From Ruminococcus sp. (GTDB lineage: Bacteria; Bacillota; Clostridia; Oscillospirales; Ruminococcaceae): DNA of 38,434 bases. How positions within the stretch are numbered: position 1 is the stretch's first letter; each line of letters starts with the position of its first letter. Both the position numbers and the translations under genes were made by a program. The notes beneath the pieces were generated by a model. That model did no database searches. It saw only the letters and a program-made list of their open reading frames with translations, and was not told the DNA's origin. Below are positions 31,092 to 38,434 of the stretch, piece after piece. The stretch covers positions 1 through 38,434 of the forward strand of contig JAHABC010000019.1 of assembly GCA_018376535.1 (NCBI GenBank). Direction: 5' to 3'.

Positions 31092-32876
31092 TTATTGATT
31101 ATTAATCTTTTCAGCCAATTCATTTAGATATATCCATCTATCCATTTTCTGTTCTAGTTCCAATTCAGCTTGTTGTTTCAATTCGGATAGTTCTGTAACC
31201 TTTATATAGTCTGTAGAGTTCTGTTCAATTTGAGCATCTAAGCTACTGATTTTATCTTCTAAATCGGCTATAGTTTGGTCAATGGTATCAAACTCACGTT
31301 GTTCCTTAAAAGAAAACTTTAACTTGTTACTTAGATTAGGTTTGTTCTGTTTGGAAGTTTTATCTTTAAGGGTATCGATAGTGCTTTCAACTGGAGTACG
31401 TTTAGTCAAATAATCGGAGTAGTTACCAGTATAATGGTTGATAGTGCCATCACCCATAAACTCAAAGATATCTTTAGCCATCTTATCCAAAAAGTATCTA
31501 TCATGTGATACCGATACTACTGCACCATTAAAACTTTCAAGATAGTCCTCCAAAACTTCTAAAGTTTGAATATCTAAATCGTTGGTAGGTTCGTCCAGTA
31601 GTAGCACGTTTGGAGAAGATATCAAGATTTTCAATAAGAACAATCTTTTTCTTTCGCCACCAGATAGTTTTCCTATTACAGACCATTGTAAATCGGAAGG
31701 AAATAAAAATCTTTCCAGTAGTTGCGATGCGGATACTTTACCATCTTTAGTATCGATATACTCAGCAGTATCCCTTATGTAGTCTATAACTTTTTGAGAA
31801 TGGTCTAACTGTTCACATTCTTGAGAGAAGTATCCTATCTTAACGGTTTCCCCGATTTTTATAGTACCTGTATCGTTTGGAACGTCACCCATTATCATTT
31901 TTAGCAAAGTGGATTTACCACAACCATTCTTACCAACTATTCCAATGCGACTATCTTTTGAGATAATATAAGAAAAATTATCTATTAGCAACCTATCGCC
32001 AAAAGATTTACTAACGTTATCAAACTCAATGATAGTTTTTCCCAACCTAGATGATATTGAACTAATAGAAAGTTTATCTTCTTCCTTAGGAATATCACGT
32101 TCAGATAGTTCTTTAAAACGTTCAATTCTGTCTTTGCTTTTAGTACCTCTGGCTCTAGGGCCACGTTTAATCCATTCCAATTCTTTTCTGTAAAGGCTTT
32201 TATTTTTACGTTCTGTACTCAAAGCCATTTCCTCACGTTGAACCTTTAGTTCCACATACTTAGAAAAGTTTGCGTCTTCGTAAGTATAAAGATTTCCTTT
32301 GTCTAATTCCACGATGGTATTAGCTACTCTGTCCAAGAAGTATCTATCATGAGTAACCATGACTATAGCACCATTATACTTAGATAGATATTTTTCTAAC
32401 CATTCAACCGTATCATTATCGATATGGTTAGTAGGTTCATCTAAAATTAGAACGTTGCTAGGTAATATCAAAGTAGTAGCTATAGCTACCCTGCGTTTTT
32501 CTCCTCCCGATAGAGTGTTTATATCTTTAGATAAATCTTTAATGCCCATCTTATTCAAAATGGATTTAGCCTCATGCTGTTTCTGTTCTTTGATATCTTT
32601 AGGGATATCTTTTAGAACTTGCTCAAGTATTGAAAGATGTTCCTCAAATACTGGATTTTGTGGAAGATATGCTACATTTACTCCATTCGATGTTATTACT
32701 TCACCACTATTACAGTATTCTTGATTAGCCAAAATTTTCAAAAATGTAGATTTTCCAGTGCCATTTACACCTACTATACCAACCTTATCCCCTTTATTAA
32801 GATAAAAAGAAACATCATTTAGAAGTATTTTTTCCACATAAGTTTTGCAAACATTTTTTGCCGATAAAAGTATCAT
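31092..32876 (-). CDS. ABC-F family ATPase (Uup-like)
   Basis: A 594-residue soluble protein with two ABC ATPase domains and no membrane segments. Walker A motifs are GVNGTGKST (36-44) and GKNGCGKST. The ABC signatures are LSGGEKRRV and LSGGERKRL. The Walker B ends are LDEPTNHID and LDEPTNDLD. An arginine/lysine-rich linker (KRGPRARGTKSKDRIERFKE) joins the domains, and a C-terminal coiled coil (about 520-594) is typical of Uup-type proteins. ABC-F proteins act on ribosomes or, for some, give antibiotic resistance; the linker does not identify a resistance type. AAGGAGA precedes ATG 32876. It is transcribed alone from the promoter at 32927. Confidence 0.92.
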   Translation of the reverse strand: MILLSAKNVCKTYVEKILLNDVSFYLNKGDKVGIVGVNGTGKSTFLKILANQEYCNSGEVITSNGVNVAYLPQNPVFEEHLSILEQVLKDIPKDIKEQKQHEAKSILNKMGIKDLSKDINTLSGGEKRRVAIATTLILPSNVLILDEPTNHIDNDTVEWLEKYLSKYNGAIVMVTHDRYFLDRVANTIVELDKGNLYTYEDANFSKYVELKVQREEMALSTERKNKSLYRKELEWIKRGPRARGTKSKDRIERFKELSERDIPKEEDKLSISSISSRLGKTIIEFDNVSKSFGDRLLIDNFSYIISKDSRIGIVGKNGCGKSTLLKMIMGDVPNDTGTIKIGETVKIGYFSQECEQLDHSQKVIDYIRDTAEYIDTKDGKVSASQLLERFLFPSDLQWSVIGKLSGGERKRLFLLKILISSPNVLLLDEPTNDLDIQTLEVLEDYLESFNGAVVSVSHDRYFLDKMAKDIFEFMGDGTINHYTGNYSDYLTKRTPVESTIDTLKDKTSKQNKPNLSNKLKFSFKEQREFDTIDQTIADLEDKISSLDAQIEQNSTDYIKVTELSELKQQAELELEQKMDRWIYLNELAEKINNQ

Positions 32877-32926
32877 AAGATTATCTCCTTAACTATAGTT
32901 TTTAAATTTTTATATATGCTTACTAT

Positions 32927-32956
32927 AGTATATCATCATTTATCAATGAATGTCAA
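32927..32956 (-). promoter_or_regulatory. Promoter of the ABC-F gene
   Basis: On the minus strand, TTGACA (plus 32951-32956), 18 nt, TATACT (plus 32927-32932). Confidence 0.7.
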
Positions 32957-33082
32957 CATTGAGCAACTATGTCATTTTACTATCCGATTGTATTACATGA
33001 TATCTAATGTAAAACATTTAAGAAATGGTATCTTATTATGGAAGATTTCATAAATATTATATTATTATTTTCCAAAAAGTGA

Positions 33083-33111
33083 TTGACTTTTTCTTAATCT
33101 TATGGTACTAT
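33083..33111 (+). promoter_or_regulatory. Promoter of the LRR-dockerin gene
   Basis: TTGACT (33083-33088), 17 nt, TACTAT (33106-33111) with an extended -10 TG at 33103-33104. AGGAGG follows at about 33129. Confidence 0.65.
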
Positions 33112-33139
33112 TTAACTAATATATATTAGGAGGTCTTTT

Positions 33140-35863
33140 ATGAATAAAAAACTTATAACTTTTATGTTATCTTTAGCAGTAATATGTTCTATAGGCACTC
33201 TGCCCATAGCAAACTTCGATAACACTATAACAGCAAGTGCAACATACGATTCATCTTCAGAGGATTTTACCTTTGATGCCGATACTGGTACTATTACTAA
33301 GTATACTGGTTCTAGCACTTATGTTGAAATACCATCTACAATTAATGGCGTTGCCGTTCAAACTATAGGTAAAGAGACTTTTAAAGGTAATACTTCCTTA
33401 AAAGGTGTAGTCATTGCATATGGTATAACTTCTGTAGGTCAAGATGCGTTTAAAAATTGTACATCATTAGATAATGTTTACATAACAAACAATACTAAGG
33501 TTTCAACTTCTCAATTTATTATAAATGGTAATAAATTGCCTAAAAATATATTCTACTTTGATGAAACTACTGGAACTATTACTAAGTATGTAGGTTCAGC
33601 TACCGAATTAGTAATACCATCAGAGATTAATGGTGTTAAAGTCACTACATTAGATAGTCAATCCTTTAAGGATTGTACTTCATTAACTAGTGTAACTATT
33701 CCAAGTAGTATCACCACTGTAGGTACTAATGCTTTTACAGGTTGCAGTAACTTAAATACTATCTATGTATACAATGATAGCAATAATATCGATAGTTCTA
33801 ACTTTAACATATCTAGTGATACTATGCCACAATCGATATTCTACTTTGATGAAAACGATGGTGCTATCACTAAGTATGTAGGTTCAGCTACCGAACTAGT
33901 AATACCATCGGAGATTAACGGCATTAAAGTCACTATATTAGATACTGCATCTTTTAAAGATTGTACTTCATTAACGAATGTAACTATTCCAAAGAGCATC
34001 ATTAAAATGGGTGAAGATTTATTCTTAGGATGCAGTAACTTAGATTCTGTCTATCTATGTAACGTTTCCGATAGAAGTGACAGTTACAAACTTAGAATAT
34101 CTAGTGATGGCATTATACCTAAACTATTCTACTTTGATGAACAATCTAAAACTATAAACGATTATACTGGTTCAGTTACAGAAGTGAAAATACCTTCCAA
34201 AATTAACGACGTAGACGTTAGAGTCGTAGGTTATGGTGCGTTTATGAACTGTACTGAACTTACAAGCGTAGAAATCCCTGACAGCGTGATTTCCATTAGT
34301 ATTAATGCCTTTAGAAACTGTACATCATTGGAAAGTATAAAGATACCTGAAAGTGTGGTTTTTATAGGCAGTAGTGCTTTTGAGGGTACAAAATATCTTG
34401 AAAACTTTAAAGATATTGACGGATTTGTAATAATAAATGATATACTATATAAGTATAAAGAGCAATCTAACGTAACAGATGTAACTATTCCAGACAATAT
34501 AAATCTTATTTGTGGAAACGCTTTCAGCGATTGCCCAAATATAAAGAATGTAACTATTCCAGATGGAGTTACTAACATCTACGATAGAGCCTTTGAGGAT
34601 TGTACATCATTGGAAAGTGTGAAAGTTCCAGATAGTGTTAATAGTATCGGTGGATTTGCATTTAGCAATTGTATCGCTCTAAAAGATGTAACTATCCCAA
34701 ATGGCGTTATATATATTAGTAGGAGTACGTTTAATAACTGTAAATCTTTAGAAAGTATAGACATTCCAGATAGTGTAACGTTTATCACTTGCTACGCATT
34801 TGAGGGTTGTACTTCTTTAAAGATGGTAAGAATTCCAAGTAGTGTGGAAACTCTACAATATAACTGGTTTAAAGATTGTTCTAGTTTGAGTACTATAGTC
34901 ATAGATAGACTAAAGTCCGAATGTACAGAATTTGCTCTTCCAGACAATGACTCCACAAAAGTGTACTATGCAGTAAGTTTGATAAATAATCTTGATAATG
35001 TGACTTCAAGTAACGTTCCAAAAAGTGATAAAATATCTTCATATGAGGATTATATCACCACTTTAACGGCAGATGATGGCTATACTCTATCAAAAGATGT
35101 GACTATCAAAGTTGGAGATACTATCCTAAAAGATGGCTATACCTTTGTAGATGGTGTACTAACCATATCAAGAGATAGTATAACTGACAGTATCACTATT
35201 GAGGCTAATGCAATACCTAATGAGTATACAGTAACTTCCGATTTAACTAACATAGCATCTAATGGAACAGATACCATAATACATGGTTCGGAATATAAAG
35301 CCACTCTAACGGCAGATGATGGCTATACTCTACCAAAAGATATAACTATCAAAGTTGGAAATACTATCCTAAAAGATGGCTATACCTTTGTAGATGGCGT
35401 ACTAACTATATCTAAAGATAGCGTAACTGATAATATTACTATTGAGGCTAATGCAATACCTAATGAGTATACAGTAACTTCCGATTTAACTAACATAGTA
35501 TCTAACGGAACAGATACCATAAAACATGGTTCGGAATATAAAGCTACTCTAACGGCAGATGATGGCTATACTCTATCAAAAGATATAACTATCAAGGTTG
35601 GGGATACTATCTTAAAAGACGGATATACCTTTATAGATGGTGTACTAACTATATCTGCTGATAAGGTTACAGGAGATATATCTATTATAGCAGTCGCTGA
35701 AAAAATTCCTATGGAGTACACTTCTACTGATTTATTAAGACTAAAGAAGCATATTCTAGGAGTATCTAAAATAGATGACACTTCTTCCTTAGATTTCAAT
35801 AATGATAATGCTTTGAATATCGTTGATTTAATAAGTATTAAAAATTCTATTATAGATAAGTAA
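33140..35863 (+). CDS. Secreted BspA-like leucine-rich-repeat protein with C-terminal dockerin
   Basis: A secreted 907-residue protein. The signal peptide is about residues 1-33. Four modules of about 100 residues follow, each opening with FDxxTGTITKYxGS and VEIPSxINGVxV (from about residues 47, 140, 234 and 330), then a run of LRR_5 repeats of the form FxxCTSLxSVxIPxSV to about residue 600. Residues about 615-855 are two and a half near-identical 81-residue beta repeats (LTADDGYTL, TILKDGYTFVDGVLTIS, TIEANAIPNEYTVTSDLTN). The C-terminus (860-907) is a dockerin-like pair: a degenerate first repeat (STDLLRLKKHIL) and a better second one (DFNNDNALNIVDLISIKNSI). It is probably displayed on a cohesin scaffold for adhesion or substrate binding. 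AGGAGG before ATG 33140. Confidence 0.88.
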   Translation: MNKKLITFMLSLAVICSIGTLPIANFDNTITASATYDSSSEDFTFDADTGTITKYTGSSTYVEIPSTINGVAVQTIGKETFKGNTSLKGVVIAYGITSVGQDAFKNCTSLDNVYITNNTKVSTSQFIINGNKLPKNIFYFDETTGTITKYVGSATELVIPSEINGVKVTTLDSQSFKDCTSLTSVTIPSSITTVGTNAFTGCSNLNTIYVYNDSNNIDSSNFNISSDTMPQSIFYFDENDGAITKYVGSATELVIPSEINGIKVTILDTASFKDCTSLTNVTIPKSIIKMGEDLFLGCSNLDSVYLCNVSDRSDSYKLRISSDGIIPKLFYFDEQSKTINDYTGSVTEVKIPSKINDVDVRVVGYGAFMNCTELTSVEIPDSVISISINAFRNCTSLESIKIPESVVFIGSSAFEGTKYLENFKDIDGFVIINDILYKYKEQSNVTDVTIPDNINLICGNAFSDCPNIKNVTIPDGVTNIYDRAFEDCTSLESVKVPDSVNSIGGFAFSNCIALKDVTIPNGVIYISRSTFNNCKSLESIDIPDSVTFITCYAFEGCTSLKMVRIPSSVETLQYNWFKDCSSLSTIVIDRLKSECTEFALPDNDSTKVYYAVSLINNLDNVTSSNVPKSDKISSYEDYITTLTADDGYTLSKDVTIKVGDTILKDGYTFVDGVLTISRDSITDSITIEANAIPNEYTVTSDLTNIASNGTDTIIHGSEYKATLTADDGYTLPKDITIKVGNTILKDGYTFVDGVLTISKDSVTDNITIEANAIPNEYTVTSDLTNIVSNGTDTIKHGSEYKATLTADDGYTLSKDITIKVGDTILKDGYTFIDGVLTISADKVTGDISIIAVAEKIPMEYTSTDLLRLKKHILGVSKIDDTSSLDFNNDNALNIVDLISIKNSIIDK
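35000..35700 (+). repeat. 243-bp tandem repeats within the LRR-dockerin gene
   Basis: The same string (GGCAGATGATGGCTATACTC) begins at 35068, 35311 and 35554, exactly 243 bp (81 codons) apart. Copies two and three are almost identical over the full unit; copy one is diverged in its first third. The unit ends are approximate. Confidence 0.85.
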
Positions 35864-35887
35864 TATTAAGTTATCCATAGAATGATA

Positions 35888-35919
35888 AAATCCTTCACTT
35901 ATAAGTGAGGGATTTTTTT
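35888..35919 (+). terminator. Intrinsic terminator after the LRR-dockerin gene
   Basis: Stem AATCCTTCACTT (35889-35900) with AAGTGAGGGATT (35903-35914, one G-U), then a T7 run. Confidence 0.88.
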
Positions 35920-35957
35920 AATCAAGTATTTTAAGATTGAAACTTCAAAAATATCAG

Positions 35958-35986
35958 TTGACAATGCAAAAATAAGATAGTATACT
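35958..35986 (+). promoter_or_regulatory. Promoter of the papain-family protease
   Basis: TTGACA (35958-35963), exactly 17 nt, TATACT (35981-35986). A leader of about 60 nt follows, with GGAAAGGA before ATG 36052. Confidence 0.75.
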
Positions 35987-36051
35987 ATATTACGTAAACG
36001 TATCGATATAACATAAAAGACTAAACGTCATCATGGAAAGGATAGTAAATC

Positions 36052-38434
36052 ATGAGAAAAACATTCAAGATATCCACAAGTATTGGAGTTTTAATATTGT
36101 TCATGTGTTTTGTAAATCTGTTGCCAACCTACGCAGTAACTGAACAAGATACTTCAAGTTCTAAAAAAATTTATGTAAAACATGAAGAACCATCTGAGTA
36201 TGGTCTAATAAATGAATACTATGTGGACGAAAATGGAAATAGAATAGAACTTAATCTAATTCCAAAAGATAACGGCTTGCATAAAGCTACTAGTTTACCT
36301 TCTAAGTTCGATTTGAGAAATGTAGATGGTAAAAACTATATGACATCGGCAAAAGACCAGTTACAAACGGGTACTTGCTGGAGTCATGCTACTATGAGTT
36401 CAATAGAATCCAATATGATAATGAAAGGCTTAGGAGATAATTCTACAGACTTATCGGAGGCTCATTTGGTATGGTTCTCTCAAGGAGCAGTTACTTCTCA
36501 TGATATAAATGACCCCCTATATAACGATGGCATCTCAAGAACAGACTATAATTTGAAACTAGACGCATTCTATAAGGGTGGAACTCCTTTTGATGCTATG
36601 ATGTCATTAGCTAGTTGGAAAGGTGCTGTTTTAGAAAGTTCTACTTATACTATAAGTGATGCAGAAACGTTTAAAAAAAATAATAAAACTACCTTTATCG
36701 ATGATAGTCAAAGATATAACTCTGTTGTACATTTAACCAATGCAAACGTTTTTGATGGAACTGACTCTACTAATATAAAGCAACAGTTAATGAAAACTGG
36801 TGCTATGTATTTTTCATATCATGCTCCAACAGATAATTCCGAACAAAGCCTTTACTACAATAAGAATAATTACAGTTACTATCAAACTAAATCTGTTAGT
36901 TCTAACCATGCGGTTGCCTTGGTGGGTTGGGACGACAGTTATCCAAAGGAAAACTTTAACATTCAACCCGATACCGACGGTGCTTGGATTTGCAAAAACA
37001 GTTGGGGAACTGATTTCGGTGATAATGGTTACTTCTATATTTCATATTGTGATAAGTCGATTACTCAGGCTTGTAGCTTTGAGGCAACTAGCCTTGATTT
37101 TTATAATTCTATATATCAATATGATGGATTTGGTGACGCATATTACTGGTGTTCAAAAGAAGCAAACGTTTTTCAAGCTAAAAAAGATGAAAATTTATCA
37201 GCTATATCATTCTACACTAATAATGCTAGTGTTATATATGAAGTTTCAATATACAAATTAAATGATGATTATACTTCTCCAGTAGATGGCACTCTTATAA
37301 CCACTCTAAAAGGCACTCAAGATTTTTCAGGATATCATACCATTAACTTAAACGATGTATACTCCCTACAAAAAGGCGATTACTTTTCTATAGTAGTATC
37401 TTTTCCAAACGGTGCATGGATTTTTAAAGATGACTATTGCTATAAAGAAAATACCTCCTATATGTATACTAATGGCGAATGGAAATCCCAAACAGATGGA
37501 AACGTGTCCATAAAAGCCTTTACTACTGATGGCATAGCTATAAATGAAAAAAATTTCCCAGATGTCGCTTTTAGAAACTATATTCAAAAAAAGGCAGATA
37601 AAAATAATAACTACTCCTTGGATTCAGATGAATTAGAAAAACTTCAAGAGATATATCTTTCCCACGGAGATAACGTTAAAGATTGTACTGGTATTGAGTA
37701 TCTTATTAATTTGAAATCTATAACTATAAAGGATTGCTCTCTAACAACTCCATTAGACTTGACTTATAATACTGAAGTAGTATATCTTAATGTAGAAAAT
37801 TGTGCATTAGAAAGCCTAATCGTAAATAGTGATAGTATGACTTATCTTGATTGTCAAAATAATAATCTTGAGGAGTTGGATTTAACAAACGTATCCAATT
37901 TAACCTACTTAAATATAAGCAACAATAATATATCTTATATAGATGTATCTAATTGTACCAACCTAAATAAGATTTTAGTTGAATATAATCCTTTGGTTTG
38001 CTTGGATTTATCAAATAATCCTATAGTAAAAACGCTCAGCGATACTGGTTTGATAAGAAATTTAACTCAAACAACTTGCAATCCATTAGAGTTTATCGGC
38101 TTAGATACTTCTAAAATTACACAAATTACTGGTGCAAATATTTTAGATGGTAAGATATATCCAACTAGTACAACTGTTAAGTATACATATCAATGTAACG
38201 ATACCATTTCAGCTGATTTCACTTTAACACTACCAATTATAATGCATACCTACATCTATGTATCTGTAGATGAAACTTCCCATAAAACAGAGTGCCCTAT
38301 ATGTGGAAGTGTATTTGTAAAGTCGGAAAATCACATTTTTGATAATTCTTGTGATACCTCTTGTAATAAGTGTGATTATGAAAGAACTATATCACACAAG
38401 TATGTATCTAAGTATGATAGTACTTCACATTGGA
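36052..38434 (+). CDS. Secreted papain-family (C1) cysteine protease with LRR region, truncated by the window end
   Basis: The first 794 codons are visible, open to the last base. A signal peptide covers residues 1 to about 30. Residues about 82-340 are a C1A peptidase: active Cys109 in TGTCWSHATMS, His286 in SNHAVALVGWDD, Asn316 in CKNSWGTDFG. Residues about 345-500 resemble the lectin-like domain that often follows such bacterial C1 peptidases (YYWCSKEANVFQA, then FSIVVSFPNGAW). Residues about 505-700 are leucine-rich repeats (LTYLNISNNNISYIDVSNC). Residues about 735-794 contain repeated His-Tyr and paired CxxC motifs (CPICGSVF, CNKCDYE) in a zinc-binding-like pattern common in Clostridia surface proteins. 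A dockerin, if any, would lie beyond the window. It is preceded by its own promoter and a good ribosome-binding site. Confidence 0.9.
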   Translation, partial: MRKTFKISTSIGVLILFMCFVNLLPTYAVTEQDTSSSKKIYVKHEEPSEYGLINEYYVDENGNRIELNLIPKDNGLHKATSLPSKFDLRNVDGKNYMTSAKDQLQTGTCWSHATMSSIESNMIMKGLGDNSTDLSEAHLVWFSQGAVTSHDINDPLYNDGISRTDYNLKLDAFYKGGTPFDAMMSLASWKGAVLESSTYTISDAETFKKNNKTTFIDDSQRYNSVVHLTNANVFDGTDSTNIKQQLMKTGAMYFSYHAPTDNSEQSLYYNKNNYSYYQTKSVSSNHAVALVGWDDSYPKENFNIQPDTDGAWICKNSWGTDFGDNGYFYISYCDKSITQACSFEATSLDFYNSIYQYDGFGDAYYWCSKEANVFQAKKDENLSAISFYTNNASVIYEVSIYKLNDDYTSPVDGTLITTLKGTQDFSGYHTINLNDVYSLQKGDYFSIVVSFPNGAWIFKDDYCYKENTSYMYTNGEWKSQTDGNVSIKAFTTDGIAINEKNFPDVAFRNYIQKKADKNNNYSLDSDELEKLQEIYLSHGDNVKDCTGIEYLINLKSITIKDCSLTTPLDLTYNTEVVYLNVENCALESLIVNSDSMTYLDCQNNNLEELDLTNVSNLTYLNISNNNISYIDVSNCTNLNKILVEYNPLVCLDLSNNPIVKTLSDTGLIRNLTQTTCNPLEFIGLDTSKITQITGANILDGKIYPTSTTVKYTYQCNDTISADFTLTLPIIMHTYIYVSVDETSHKTECPICGSVFVKSENHIFDNSCDTSCNKCDYERTISHKYVSKYDSTSHW

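Noticed and set aside
1..38434. CRISPR arrays, tRNA or rRNA genes, integrases and complete insertion sequences
   Set aside because: I looked for direct repeats with regular spacers, cloverleaf-like segments and transposase or recombinase motifs on both strands and saw none.

Overview
The window is AT-rich (roughly one third G+C by eye), with strong Shine-Dalgarno sequences (AAGGAG type), consensus housekeeping promoters (TTGACA/TTGACT, 17-18 nt, often an extended TGnTATAAT) and intrinsic terminators. It carries dockerin-bearing secreted proteins, BspA-type leucine-rich repeats and a Gram-positive style fructose PTS operon. This points to a low-GC anaerobic Clostridia member, most likely a gut or rumen Ruminococcus-like organism. 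TGA is a real stop here (the fruR stop overlaps the fruK start), so the standard code applies.

Layout. 1-3.2 kb: two tandem neurotransmitter:sodium-symporter (NSS) amino acid transporters. 3.3-6.0 kb: a secreted protein with two zinc-metalloprotease domains separated by a dockerin. 6.4-12.2 kb: a complete fructose operon, fruR-fruK-fruA-ptsH-ptsI, taking fructose from uptake to fructose 1,6-bisphosphate together with the general PTS proteins. 12.4-13.8 kb: an unrecognised gene cut by one in-frame TGA. 14.0-16.4 kb: an XRE regulator divergent from a lipoprotein (apparently starting at ATA) and a zinc-ribbon membrane protein. 16.5-19.9 kb, minus strand: a leucine-rich-repeat protein, a zinc-finger SDR and a DprA-like protein. 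A candidate structured RNA, with its own consensus promoter and terminator, is encoded on the opposite strand across the SDR start. 20.3-21.2 kb: an alpha/beta hydrolase.

21.3-30.8 kb, minus strand: a nitrogen-scavenging cluster. In order of transcription it has a LuxR-type regulator, a leader with a strong terminator hairpin, two DUF1989 proteins, a 1195-residue biotin-dependent urea/guanidine carboxylase, allophanate hydrolase, a PII protein and an APC permease. With both DUF1989 proteins present, the pathway is best read as guanidine to carboxyguanidine to allophanate to ammonia and CO2. 31.1-32.9 kb: an ABC-F ATPase. 33.1-38.4 kb: two secreted surface or cellulosome-type proteins, a BspA-like LRR protein with 243-bp tandem repeats and a C-terminal dockerin, and a papain-family protease that runs off the window.

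The most novel part is the zinc-finger SDR plus DprA-like pair with the overlapping RNA. It resembles the ComF-DprA and ShosT-ShosA pairings, but with an SDR in place of the phosphoribosyltransferase. Other points of interest are the ATA/ATT start codons, the TGA-interrupted gene, the dual protease around a dockerin, and the terminator hairpin inside the guanidine operon leader.
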